A stretch of DNA of 64,000 nt. Origin: Bisporella sp. PMI_857. Lineage: Eukaryota; Ascomycota; Leotiomycetes; Helotiales; Helotiaceae. Each line of letters begins with the position of its first letter. Positions within the stretch are counted from its first letter, which is position 1. The stretch spans positions 806,001-870,000 of the forward strand of contig JAJSPD010000010.1 in assembly GCA_021307315.1 (NCBI GenBank). Reading direction: 5' to 3'. The notes beneath the pieces were generated by a model. That model had not been told where the DNA came from and searched no databases. It was given only the letters and a program-made list of their open reading frames with translations. Position numbers and translations under genes: made by a program. Shown here piece by piece: positions 21,514 through 32,841 of this stretch.

Positions 21514-23025
21514 TCATCTCTCAGCCTCTAGACCTTGTTCTGCTCCTGTCTTCTTCTTCTGCTCAAAGAAATACTTCTTGCCGCTCCTCCACGCATACCT
21601 TAGACTCCCCTTAATCCACCCCTCGATCTCTTCTTCAGTGACCACGATCTTTGCGGCTCTGGCTTCGTCTTCAGGACTGAGCTCACTTCTGCGCATTCGC
21701 TCCGCAATTCGCGGGTCAAGGACTATCGGGTCTAGCCAGGTCCGTTCTGATTCATCTTCTTTGCGGACAAACGTGGATTTGTGCCACTCGCGCTCTTCTT
21801 CTATGAGTGTTGTTTGCTGCTCGGCCGTTTGGGGGACTGAAGCTGCACTCCTGTCCTGTGAAGTGGAAGAGAAATCCTGGTCATTGCTCTGATCTTGGGA
21901 CAAGGATGTTGAGGACGAGGAAATTGTGTGGTATGGTCGGTAGGTAGAGAGGATTATCGCGGCTGTTTCGCGCCCAATTTTGTCGGCCAGGACGCGTCGG
22001 TTTAGGAAACGATAGAGCCTTTTTGGAGTGTTCAGAAAGCCAAGGATGTGGGGAAATGATATGGGCGCTGAGGGATCAAACTCGGAGGGCAGGGAGGAAG
22101 GTGCATGTGCTGATGAGTATTCGAGCGTGGAGATGAATGGTGGTGGTTGAGGTGGTTTTTTGGGTTTATCGGATTTGTCTGTGGATGGTGTTTCTGCTGG
22201 AGCAGCTTCGGACACGTCTCTTACAGTGGATGGGTCGATGGATATTCCAGGCAAAGTCTCAATTGGCGTTTCAGTTGCCTCTGCCACTTCAGCATCAGAA
22301 GGGTTATTTTCTTCCGGTTTTGGCGGCGCTGCTAACGGTCCCAGCCAGCCCTCATGTAGTCCCCTGACGTACTCTTTCCAAGTATTCCTCCCGATGACAA
22401 TATCCCCTTTAGGACCATCGAATTCTTTGACACCACTTTTCAATCGGCTTGCTTCAATCAGATCTTCCTCGGTCCTCTGGTCTAGTGGTGTACGAATATG
22501 TCGTATCCTTTCTGCTAGCTCCGCCCTCACGTCTCCTTCCTTCCTTCCCTGAATAAAGTCCCAGTCTAGTCCCGAAGCCACGAGAATAGGCTTAACATAC
22601 TCCTTGAAATGATCTTGCGCGTTCCTTAGCCCATCTGTAGGAGGGCCTTCGAGAAAAACCGTAAGCCTTCTGTTCATCTCCCTAGGATTTAACGGCTCTT
22701 TCGCCATATGTTCTACTAATTTGCACCACTTCCTCTGCGCACGCTTCTTCTCTCTCTTGTCGTATATAATTGCAGCAGTCAATGAGCCGGTGAGAGACAG
22801 GAATATCAGCCAGTTTCGAGAAGGAACTTTTGGCCGGAAGTTCTCTCCAAACCCCATATACTTCCACATTGGATTAGGAGGCGGGAGCGGTTTCGCGGGC
22901 TTTGGAATTGTCTTCACTTCTGGCAGAGTAGCAGAGCTAGTGCTCTATCTACACGTTAGCACCATGACTGGAAATTGACTGATGTAGGTTACCTCTCCCC
23001 CTGCTGGCGGCTTAGAATCTGCCAT
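21514..23025 (-). CDS. TIM54: mitochondrial inner membrane translocase subunit Tim54
   Basis: Tim54 belongs to the TIM22 carrier-insertion complex of the inner mitochondrial membrane. Exon 1 is 23025-22993 (11 codons, MADSKPPAGGE) and exon 2 is 22944-21514 (intron 48 nt), giving 487 residues. NPMWKYMGFGENFRPKVPSR precedes the single membrane segment at about residues 56-73 (WLIFLSLTGSLTAAIIYD), followed by a basic KREKKRAQRKW stretch. RRLTVFLEGPPTDGLRNAQD, PILVASGLDWDFIQGRKEGD and IVIGRNTWKEYVRGLHEGWL are family blocks. The middle (about 215-270) is Pro/Ser/Thr-rich and low in complexity. The C-terminal half has TPKRLYRFLNRRVLADKIGR and WLDPIVLDPRIAERM. Confidence 0.92.
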
Positions 23026-24924
23026 CTTTTCAAAGCCCAAGAAGTCTGTTGTCTGCAAAGTTTTGCGTGTCCAAAACTAAAAGTGAGAACTAGTATCGCA
23101 TGTAGTTAGAAGAATTACGGAGTGAGTAGGAGGTGCCCATAGTTTTCACAGACGTCAGAACAATGTCAAAAGTTCTACAAAAAAAAGTCCTAAGCTAGTA
23201 GATGGCAGAATCTCGGGTCGAGTCGAGCGGCCATATATTTTTCCCTTCCCGAACTCTTGGCAATTTACCCAGGACCTTATCGATAAGAACTCGTTAATCT
23301 ATATGCTACTTTTCTTTACTCTCCTGTAACCGCATGTTTGACTTGAAAGGGGGTAGTATGTTTGTCAATGCATACACCGTATGAGGACTTGCTGGTAGCG
23401 GCATTGTCATGGATATTTACATAGTGCTGTAGAGTTAATATACAGTTAACTTTCTTATGGAAAATCGAACTGAGATTGAATAGCCGAACGAGCAGGAAGA
23501 CTAAGGCGTCCCGGTCCGTTTGCTTTATTACAACTAGAGTCTCGGTGATGCAAGCCGGCATTACTTAAAAGGAACAGGCTGGTTTGAAATTTTTAAGCTG
23601 CTTAGGGCCTTCTAGCGTGGCCTCTGTATCAAGATTCAATGCATGTCGAGTGGTCTACTGTACTGCAAGAGATGAGGCTTTTCCCACTTTGTGATTGTGG
23701 AGCAAAGCCAAGAGAACCCTTCTCTTTTAGGCAAAAGAAAGCAAGATCGTCCTACAGTGTTTAGTCGTCGAAGTTCCATCATCCAGAAGATCTGTATTGC
23801 TGGTTCCGTATTGCTATTTGGTAATCCAGCTACAGGGGAAAGATGATTGCCCCTAAAGACTTGAACCAACGAACCAGCTATGAGTAGCCGTCGAAGATTT
23901 GAAAATGTTTGGTTCAAGCCCATGGCACTACAGCTAATATATCACATCTGATAAGTCATTCACGGCATACTCTCTGGTTTGTCCTGCAACGGCGTACTGT
24001 ATTTAATTACTCAAGTCAAGTCCAGTACCTAGACTTACAGCTCACATTGCATGGACAATTACTATGGTTCATATCCACGTGCTCGCCGGGAAAGTTCAGT
24101 TCACATTCCAGGCTGACGAATTGCGTCCTGATAAATGCTTTGAGCGGCTGGCTGGCAGGCTGGCGTGCAGTCTTTACTAGCCCCATTGGATGCTCGAATA
24201 GTTGTGAATAAGGGGTCAATGCAGCTTGTTCTTGCTTCCCCCCTGGTCTGAACTGCAATATCTGACTACTGTGGAACTTTTGTGTTCCATTGGCAGATGC
24301 TTGTCAGCAATACAGCAAGTACCAAATTTTTAATAGTTTCAACGTCAGGTATTGAGGTGCTGCTTGTATGATTCATTCCAGTCGTGCCCTTCCATCAACA
24401 ACGTACTTGAAGGTAGAAAACAGCCCTGGCACCATAATTTAAGATCAAGAATAAAGTCCCGTCACCGCCTGCCACTGACCCAGAACCCAAAACCCAAAAC
24501 CCAAAACCCCACCAAAAGAGCTAAGCGAACCATCCATCCCTTTTTTGACTCTGCCATTGATTTCACCACCATCTCGTCCACGCTCCAGCATCGCGGAACC
24601 GTGCAAGCAAAAATTTACTTGGGCTACTGAGGTGGAGTTGTACGCATAGGGACTCCTAGCTTGAGCCTAAGGAGCTCACTCAATCTCAGCCGACACGACT
24701 TAAAACCGAGAGGAACACGATATAAGTGGAGTGCGAGGTGAATAGGATCAAACGAGGAGCACCGAACGCGAAACAGACCGTAGCGATCCAGGAATCAAGA
24801 CTTCGGATTTTCTGAATTTCTACCGGAGCCCTCACCAAGACGCGATCTCTGTCCACATAACTTCTCCACGTCGACAAACTATCCTTGAGGTCGGTCTTCT
24901 GGCCCGGCGAGATCCACCTTCAAG
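23026..24924. other. long intergenic region upstream of COT1
   Basis: About 1.9 kb without a supported gene. The 95-codon minus frame (23923-23636) and its neighbours lack domains. A short ACCCAAA-type repeat lies at about 24483-24510. The right 200-300 bp probably hold the COT1 promoter and leader. Long upstream regions are common for morphogenesis kinases. Confidence 0.5.
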
Positions 24925-27050
24925 ATGGACAACAGTAATCAAGCCCCTAACAATCGTCTTCACCTGAACTTCGACAACAAGTATCCCATCGCAGACAGTC
25001 GAAACTATCCCACTACTCCATCTACCTTTCCCAATCCCATTTTCCCGCACCAGGGTCAAGGCAACCAACAAGCATATCTGCAGAATGGCGGCCAGCAACA
25101 GAACTATTCCACTGGCTTTGCTCCAGCTGGATACTTCAATAACAACCCATACCCTCCTTCTTATCCCCAACCACCTCCTGGAGCTGCCTATCAGCAAGCA
25201 CCTCAACCACCTCAAGCCGCTTACCAGCAACAATCGAGAGCCCCCTTGGCAGATGCTACTAATGGCATGGTGCAGCAATTCTCGCAACAAAACCTAATTG
25301 GGGGCCGAGCTTCGCCTCTTGGAAACCGTCAACTTCCATCTGGCCAACGACCCCGCACAGCTGGGACTCCGGGACAACAATCTGGCTATGGCTATGGGAG
25401 CTATCTAACAGCACCAATGCCACGACAAACCTATCGCACACTAGAGTTCGAGATCGCCCCTGCGAGAGATCCAGAGAGATATCCTTATGCAACTGTCAAT
25501 CAGTCAAAGTGCAAGACATTGGCCGAAGGCTTCTTCAAGAACAGTGTCACTCACGCCAAGGACCGAAACCAAAGGTTAGCCTTCATTAATCCTGAGCCTC
25601 TCCCCAAGAAAGAACGCTACTAACTCACTATATGTATAGGCAAAGTGGATTGGAGACACTGTTAAAGGACCCTAGCAAGAGTCCCAAAAGTCGCCAAACA
25701 GCATGGGAAGCCTCTGGCAAACAAGAAGCTAAGTACTTGAGATTCTTGCGGACCAAGGATAAGCCCGAGAACTATACCACCCAAAAGATCATAGGAAAGG
25801 GTGCTTTCGGCGAGGTTAAACTTGTCACGAAGAAGTCAGACGGAAAGGTTTATGCTATGAAATCCCTGATCAAGAAAGAAATGTTTAAGAAGGATCAGCT
25901 TGCTCATGTCAGAGCAGAGCGCGATATCTTGGCTGAGTCAGACAGTCCCTGGGTCGTCAAGCTATACACCACCTTCCAAGATGCCGACTTTCTTTATATG
26001 CTAATGGAGTTCTTACCCGGTGGAGATCTTATGACTATGCTCATCAAGTATGAGATCTTCTCCGAGGACATCACTCGCTTCTATATTGCAGAGATCATAT
26101 TGGCAATTGAGGCAGTACATGCTTTAGGCTTTGTCCATCGGTATGTCAATAAGCCCGGCTTATCTTTCTATCTGAAAGGCCAATGTTGTTCACAACAATT
26201 GTACTGACGAGTATAGTGACATCAAACCTGATAATATCCTCCTTGATCGTGGCGGTCATGTCAAGTTGACTGATTTTGGTCTTTCAACTGGCTTCCATCC
26301 TCTACATGACAATACCTACTATCAAAACCTTCTCAAGGGACCAACAAAGAGTGGACAATCGCGTAACCGTCAATCAATCAGCTTGGACAAGATCAACTTG
26401 ACTGTCAGCAATCGTGGCGTTATTAATGACTGGCGTAGATCACGACGAGTAATGGCATACTCGACCGTTGGCACCCCAGACTATATTGCTCCTGAGATCT
26501 TCAGCGGTAAGGGCTATAGTTATGACTGTGATTGGTGGAGCTTGGGTACGATTATGTTCGAGTGTCAAGTTGGATGGCCTCCATTCTGTGCTGAGGACGC
26601 TCACGATACGTACCGCAAGATTGTCAATTGGCACCAAACCCTTTACTTCCCTGCGGATGTCCAATTGGGTGCCGAGGCGGAGAATTTGATTCGGAGGTAA
26701 GCCAGAGCTCTAGATCATATATTCCTAGGTTGACCATTGTTTGTAGCCTTGTTTGTGACAGTGAGCACCGTCTTGGTCGTGGAGGAGCAGATGAAATTAA
26801 GAGTCACCGCTTTTTCCGTGGAGTTGATTTTCACAACCTTCGCAAAATCCGCGCACCATTTGAGCCCAAATTGGAATCGCTTACCGATACTCAGTACTTT
26901 CCAGTTGATGAGATCGACCAGACAGACAATGCTACGCATCTCAAGGCTGCTGCGGCTGCAAATGGATATGATGCTCGTGCAGATGCACCAGAACTGGATC
27001 TGCCTTTCATCGGCTATACATTCAAGCGATTCGATAACAACTACAGATGA
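24925..27050 (+). CDS. cot-1: NDR/LATS-family AGC kinase COT1 (Cbk1)
   Basis: This is the Ser/Thr kinase of the morphogenesis (RAM/MOR) network controlling hyphal tip growth and septation, with Mob2 as partner. Exons are 24925-25574, 25640-26140, 26217-26696 and 26747-27050 (introns 65, 76, 50 nt), giving 644 residues. The first 180 residues are Gln/Pro/Asn-rich and disordered. The Mob-binding region ([32 protein letters not shown]) follows. Kinase motifs are [34 protein letters not shown] (made by the second splice) and [10 protein letters not shown]. An NDR-type insert precedes [17 protein letters not shown]. The AGC tail ends with the hydrophobic motif FIGYTFKRF, whose Thr is the regulatory phosphosite. 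All catalytic residues are present. Confidence 0.95.
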
Positions 27051-27702
27051 GCTCCTCTTGGGCAAATCTTCACATTATCCTTTCGCATCGTTGCTAAAGC
27101 TTGGGCGAGCACGAATAAATCATCTGTATTTGCGATATGCTGATACGTGGGCAAATGTCACGGTTTCTACAGAACCTCTTCCGCATGTACTACTTTGTCC
27201 TGCATTTTCTTTCCAGCACAAAAACTATATCTCTGTGGTTCTATGCGGTTGTGCATCTTCCCGCAGAGCACTTGAGCCATGCCTCTTAATAGGATATGGT
27301 AGTGCACTTTCAGATGCTAGGAACTATGGCGCATTATGAGCGGTCTGCATATGCTTCTCGTGGCGTGGTTTTTTCGAGCGCGGAATGACTACGTTGGGCA
27401 TTTTCGGGGTTGGGGCTATAGATCTGATGTATACAGCGCATCGTTGAGCTCACTCCCAATGAATGAATGAAAAGTAAAATGAAGTATGAGTTCTCAATAG
27501 ATATGAATTGCGTACTATTCTTGCATTATGGTCTTGACCATGTTAACCCCTTCACAATACAAATTTGGGCAGCATCTACAGTCCTTCTACAGTCCTTCCC
27601 CAAAGCTGCCTATCCATTTAACCCTAGTTTCCCATATCAGAAGTAGAAACATAATCAATCATTAACCCACCACTAGTATGTTACTCCCAACAGATGGTAA
27701 TC
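27051..27702. other. convergent intergenic region
   Basis: 3' flanks of COT1 and the C3H1 gene. The 200-codon plus frame covering 26737-27339 is an out-of-frame shadow of COT1's last exon running into non-coding DNA. No other gene. Confidence 0.5.
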
Positions 27703-28742
27703 TCAAACATCGACCAGCTTCTCCTTTCCACTCCTCTGTTCAGCGGCCCTTTGCCGCGCCTTATGCCCCTCTTCCTCATCATTGCTTTCCTCCTCCCAAC
27801 CCCTCGTATCCCTCGCCTGCGCCTGCTCCAACACCAAACTCTCGCTAAGCTTCTCTTCCGCGCCGCTCTTCCCATCAACCTCCCTCCCCAACCCCCTCAA
27901 GCGCTGTAGAGCCTGCTCACCCAGCTCCTTCTCCACTTTGCCCTTCCATCCCGCATCCCCGTTGCCTCCCCCATTACCAGTACCACCCGCGCAACAAACC
28001 TCCCGACATGGCCTGGCCCGTCCCCTCCTGCCATGGTTCCCCGAAGGATGATGATGATGGCGATGCCCATGTACCACCTCCCCTGCGAAATAACCCGGGT
28101 TCAAGCTGCGATACCAACCCGGCCAGTCGCTCAGCCCAGCCTCGCGCAGCCCGGACGTCGTCATCGGCATGATGTGCCGGTAGCGGCATGCCTGGCCCCA
28201 TTTGCAGATGCCGTGCGCGCACCAGTGGCGACAGAGGGCTGTTTCGTTTCTCTCCTGCTGGTTATTCTGTCTTGCGTGGCTTGCGGCGGCCGTCGTGTGC
28301 GCAGGAGGAGCGGCCACGCCGGCGGGTTTAAGAGGCGATGTGGACGCAGGTGCGCTTGGTTTCGGGAGGTTGATGATCGGTGGCTGTTTTTTGGATTCTT
28401 GAAGCGGTATTCTGTTCTCTTGTTACTTGGGGTTTGGGATGAAAGGCCATTGGCGACATACTTACTTCGAGCCGCAAGCTCGTTGGGGCTGGAGTTTGGG
28501 TTTGAAGATGGAGGGGTTGAGAGTTGATAGTATGCTCCTGGATGTCGTTGGATTCCTAGGTTCAGCATTCCGATTGTGTCCTTGAGGGCGATGGAGCGAG
28601 GGACACCGGGAATGTCGGTTCCTGGTAAGAGCTCGTCGACAGCGATGAGAGGGACCACTTCGCCTGTGTTGCGAACGACGAAGAAGGAGGGTTTTAGCTT
28701 GTTCCTGTGAACATCGAGGGAATGCTCGAGTGGTGGAGACAT
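27703..28742 (-). CDS. C3H1-type zinc finger protein, fungal hypothetical
   Basis: Exon 1 is 28742-28466 and exon 2 is 28418-27703 (intron 47 nt, GTAAGT donor, AAG acceptor), giving 330 residues. The N-terminal 70 residues (SFFVVRNTGEVVPLIAVDEL, SIALKDTIGMLNLGIQ) form a conserved-looking block. A Pro/Ala-rich linker follows. A single CCCH finger reads CRHWCAHGICKWGQACRYRH, then IMPMTTSGLREAGLSDWP. The tail has a His-rich run, Gly-rich stretches, CREVCCAGG and a strongly charged helix. CCCH fingers usually bind RNA, but no specific role can be assigned. The acceptor was chosen because it alone keeps the linker open into the zinc-finger frame. Coding sequence is GC-richer than the flanks. Confidence 0.7.
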
Positions 28743-29009
28743 GGTTGATTGTGGTAATATTGTTATCTGTTGCAGGATGCACAGCGGCAGAAAGGCATGA
28801 CTGAGTAGATATAGAGTACGAGCGGGGGACTAATTGATCCAAAAGCTCTTTGACGTTTGCAGATTGATGTGAAAACGAAGCAGAACACTATGCAGCCAAA
28901 TGAATGATTGTTGGAATTGAACGCGAGTGCAAACTCTTAGGATACGGAGACTAAAAGGGCATTGTCCGATAGATATAGCATTCATACTTGTATGAGCAAA
29001 CATGGCTGT

Positions 29010-30817
29010 TCATCTTAGTTCCACTCGGACTGTAGCTTCCATACCATCAACACAGAAACCAACTTGCCTGGTGCTATCCTCAATCTCCACCTCTCTCTTC
29101 ATCCACTTGCCTCTTTCTCTTTGCGCTGCAGTTTCGGCATCAACTATCCTTTCTGTCCCTTCATCATTACTATCATCCGATTCCTCTTCCTCTTCATACC
29201 CAGCGACAGGATCCCACTCTCCAGTCTCCCATACCAACCTCAAACTCAGTGGCCGCAACCCAAATAGCCTCCCCACAATCCCCTTGACCCTATAGATATC
29301 AAAACTCTTCGGAATCTCCTTTACTTTAATGATTGCCTCCTCTTGACCCTTGTTTGTCCCAGGCCGGAGATAGAACGTAAACTTAATTAAGCGCGCTTCC
29401 AGGAAATCGGGATTAATCGTCTCAGCTGGCTTCCTCACAACTGTGGGCTCCCCATATGTTTCACAAAGCTCCGCATAGCGTTTGTGTCGTGAAGCCACGG
29501 TATGCTCTTCGGCTTCTGGGACTTTGGCCATTGCTTGTCCGATGCGGGAGAGGTAGAACATCTCCCCGTTGCGGCGGTCCTCGCTTGTGATGTTACTAAA
29601 GTTCAAGGTTTTTAGATTTCCCAGGCGTGCTAGGGTGAGCATGTAGCCATCGTCAATGCTTGTAGCGGATCCAGTCTCTTTGGAAAGATTGTCGTAAATG
29701 GGATTGTTTGAGAAACGCAGAGCTGTCATTCCCGGAAATATGTCCGTCATGGCATCCAGAAATTCCCAATCAGTGACTTGATTATATGACAAGTCGATAT
29801 AGCACAGGTTCCGCCCGAAACTAGGCGGTGTTGTGTATGCTCGGCTTATCCTATTACCCTTGAGATGGAGCGATTCCAAAGAAGCCATTTCTGCGAGCGG
29901 TAAAAGCTCAGAAAGATTTGTGAAGTCATTGTATTCTAGAGTTAAGGATCTCAAATTTGTTGTCAACAACGGAGATGAAACAACACCGAGACTATTGGAC
30001 GATGCTGTCAATTTAGACAGTGACTTGAAGGTCTGCGTAAGAAGACAAATATCCTCCCAAGAAGATAGGATGTCGTCCAATTCCAGTTCTTGAATTCTGT
30101 CAAAAGCTTGAGACGCCTGCTCCATATCTGCTGACAGAATCTCTAGTCGATTTCCACTAGAAATGTGTAAGAAACTTTATATACCATATAGCTCTTGTAC
30201 TTACTTGAGTCTGAGGCTTCGGACACTATCGAGCTCTTCACATATTTTAATTATTTCAGAACAGTCTTCAAAAAGGTTTCGGCTCAAGTCTAGCTCCATG
30301 ATCTTGGGACAGACATATTTAATTGTATTACGTGGTCCGGCTTTATTGATCCGGTACCCATCGACTAGAACTATCTTTAGTTCATGAAGTTGGGACTGCT
30401 GCTTCTTGATTTTCTCGAACCCGACTTCTTCGACAGTCTTCCCAGATATCTCAATTGGCTTGTCCAGAGCTATAGTGAAGGGCTGGTTAATGATATCTGT
30501 GGCATATTTCTCCCTCACAGCTTCGATGAAGCTCTGTTCTAAGTCTGGATTTCTTGTGATTGCAATGAATGAAGCCGCTGTAGGGGAGGAACTTTTACCT
30601 AGAAAGAAATTAATCAATCAATAAAGTAAGAAATATCTTCTTACTTACAAGTAAAATACTTCCTGCCATTATTCTCTCCATTATGTTTACCTCTCTTTGG
30701 GTCATCCCACTCCACTCCTAGCCATTCTCTATCTGTGCCCTCGACTGGACCAATATATTGAATGGTACATAATGCAGATTTAAAGGAGACACGTTGGCCT
30801 ACATGGTATGTTGGCAT
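29010..30817 (-). CDS. TBCE: tubulin-specific chaperone E (cofactor E, Pac2 type)
   Basis: Cofactor E captures alpha-tubulin and builds the alpha/beta heterodimer with cofactors C and D. Exons are 30817-30649, 30598-30205 and 30156-29010 (introns 50 and 48 nt), giving 569 residues. The CAP-Gly domain spans about residues 1-70 (YHVGQRVSFKSALCTIQYIG, WLGVEWDDPKRGKHNG). Leucine-rich repeats fill the middle (VRSLRLNGNRLEIL, LRSLTLEYNDFTNLSEL, LESLHLKGNRIS, LCYIDLSYNQVTDWEFL). A C-terminal ubiquitin-like domain ends LFGLRPLSLRLVWETGEWD. The order CAP-Gly, LRR, UBL is diagnostic. It diverges from SF3A2, with 163 bp between the start codons. Confidence 0.93.
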
Positions 30818-30980
30818 CTTTTTGGTGAACTTTCGTTGCAGCCTTGCATTGCCTCTTTGGGAGAAAAGGCTGAGGCTGAAGAACTAGGCCCATAACTTTT
30901 TTATCAACCTTGCCATTTCCATCATCGCAACTCCTGAAAATAAAACGACTCAAAGCCACTAATTCGGTTCATTCTCTCAT
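30818..30980. promoter_or_regulatory. compact bidirectional promoter, TBCE / SF3A2
   Basis: Only 163 bp separate the divergent ATGs, so both promoters and leaders must fit or overlap here. Confidence 0.6.
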
Positions 30981-31700
30981 ATGGATTACCAAAATCGCGC
31001 TGGTTCGAAGTTCGGTGGCGGTGGTGTTGCATCTACTTCTGCCACAAACGCCGATCGACGAGAACGTCTTCGCAAGCTCGCTCTCGAGACCATCGATCTA
31101 GATAAAGATCCTTATTTTTTCAAGAACCATGTTGGCTCCTTCGAATGTCGTCTCTGCCTTACAGTCCATCAAAATGATGGTTCCTACCTCGCCCATACCC
31201 AAGGTCGCAAACATCAAACCAACCTCGCGCGTCGCGCAGCACGAGAGCAGAAGGAAGGACGCGCTGGCACCGATCCGATAACCGGCCTGCCAATTGGCAT
31301 GGTCGGCGCTCAAGTTAGTGTAAGGAAGAACGTTGTGAAGATTGGACGCCCCGGATACAAGATTACAAAGACGAGGGATCCGGTTACGAGGCAGCAGGGC
31401 TTGTTATTCCAGTTGCAGTATCCAGAAATTTCGCATGATATGGAGCCCAAGGTGCGGTTCATGAGCGCGTATGAGCAGAAGGTGGAGGATCCTCCTGACA
31501 AGAACTTTCAATATATGCTAGTTGCTGCAGAGCCATATGAGACGTGTGGGTTTAAGCTCCAGGCACGGGAGGTAGATAGGACAAATGACCGGTTCTGGAC
31601 GTGGTGGGATGCAGATTTGAAGGAGTTCTGGGTGCAAGTTATGTTCAAGACGGAGAGGGAGGAAAGATACACTGCTGCTCCGGGTCTGGCAAGAAGATAA
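30981..31700 (+). CDS. SF3A2: splicing factor 3A subunit 2 (SF3a66 / Prp11)
   Basis: A U2 snRNP component needed for branch-site recognition in prespliceosome assembly. A single exon encodes 239 residues. The N-terminus has the family start DYQNRAGSKFGGGGVAS. A matrin-type C2H2 zinc finger lies at about residues 53-81 (FECRLCLTVHQNDGSYLAHT, GRKHQ). QVSVRKNVVKIGRPGYKITK, GLLFQLQYPEI and KVRFMSAYEQKVEDPPDK follow, then the C-terminal WTWWDADLKEFWVQVMFK. The long Pro-rich tail of animal SF3A2 is absent, as in other fungi. Confidence 0.95.
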   Translation: MDYQNRAGSKFGGGGVASTSATNADRRERLRKLALETIDLDKDPYFFKNHVGSFECRLCLTVHQNDGSYLAHTQGRKHQTNLARRAAREQKEGRAGTDPITGLPIGMVGAQVSVRKNVVKIGRPGYKITKTRDPVTRQQGLLFQLQYPEISHDMEPKVRFMSAYEQKVEDPPDKNFQYMLVAAEPYETCGFKLQAREVDRTNDRFWTWWDADLKEFWVQVMFKTEREERYTAAPGLARR

Positions 31701-32352
31701 GAACTTGGGTCATGGCATGGCGTTTTCAGGAGTTACGGGCTGAGTCGGTAGATATCGCTAGTACTCAGAGACTTTAGAGAAAAATCCGATGTTTCATAAA
31801 ACTATCAAAGCCCATTTATTTCCTTTCTATTGAGGAATATACCTTGCTTAATGACATCTGAGCGTGCAAACCGATTTACCACACCTTTTCTATGCGTGAA
31901 AGCTTCTAAGATGCCGGACTGAGATGCCGATTACTCTGATGTTAGAGTCCGTAATAGAGATAGTTCTTAATCCCAGTCCACCTTTACTTTTTTCTCATGA
32001 GATTAGACCTACCTGCTTATAACCCTCTAATAGACATTTTCTGTGTCTACAACCTACCCTAACTAGTTATCAATCTTTCGGTAGACTGAGAGAACACTTT
32101 CCAACTACAGTTAAGGCAGCTTTAAACGAACCTTAAGCTTCCTTTCCAGCCCTTGAGTTACCTAAAAAGTTAGGTGAAACTATAACCAACAATCTCAAAT
32201 GGCTTCACTTCCACATTCTAGAAAGGAAACTTCCTTGAAAAGTTATGGGGAGGGGGTGGCGAGGCTGGGGATACGAAGAGCTTCCGTCCAGCACAAACTC
32301 TGCCAACAACAGCAAAAAGAAAGTGACATAAGATTGAATCTAACAATCAGCT
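31701..32352. other. intergenic
   Basis: SF3A2 3' flank and region downstream of tRNA-Ala. Nothing else is supported. Confidence 0.5.
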
Positions 32353-32424
32353 TGGACTCGCGGGGAATCGAACCCCGGACCACTCCCATGCTAAGGGAGT
32401 ATTATACCACTAAACCACAAGCCC
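32353..32424 (-). tRNA. tRNA-Ala (AGC)
   Basis: The minus strand folds as a 72-nt cloverleaf. The acceptor stem GGGCTTG pairs with CGAGTCC and includes the G3:U70 wobble that identifies alanine tRNAs. The anticodon stem CTCCC/GGGAG encloses TTAGCAT, giving anticodon AGC. The T arm is CGGGG TTCGAAT CCCCG. No intron. A T-run about 30 nt downstream (CTTTCTTTTT) can stop RNA polymerase III. Confidence 0.95.
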
Positions 32425-32841
32425 GTTTTCGACTTTGCTGGGAATGCTGGAGCTTAGCAGTGTTCATATTGGAAAAAATTCGCCTGGTGGGTCTAGGGTG
32501 GTACTGGAGCGCGGGAACAAGGGGCTAAAAGGGCCTAACAGAGGAAACGAAATGTGTTTTATGGGTTTCCAATATTGCTAATAGCCTGGGTGCATACATT
32601 GTTGTGTGCGGGAGTGGGACTGGAATGGATTTTCTCGCTTAACATAAGGGGCAAGCAAAAAAATTCACAGACATAAGTATAGGCAAACTAAGTTACTAGA
32701 ATTTATAATGTTACTAGCATGGTCAGAAGTTAAAATATTCTTATTATATTGAGGCAAGATTGGCATTCTAAGTATGAGGTGTAATTAGGTGTAACGGCCA
32801 AATTACCCTATATATAGTCATGTATAGCTGCTCTAGTTATA
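32425..32841. other. intergenic
   Basis: 5' flank of tRNA-Ala and 3' flank of the esterase gene. AT-rich, no supported feature. Confidence 0.5.

Noticed and set aside
24483..24510. ACCCAAA repeat as a telomere-like array
   Set aside because: Only about four short units, not the TTAGGG fungal telomere repeat, and located inside an ordinary gene region.
26737..27339. 200-codon plus-strand frame overlapping the end of COT1
   Set aside because: It is out of frame with the conserved COT1 exon 4 and its extra part runs into non-coding DNA; no domain.
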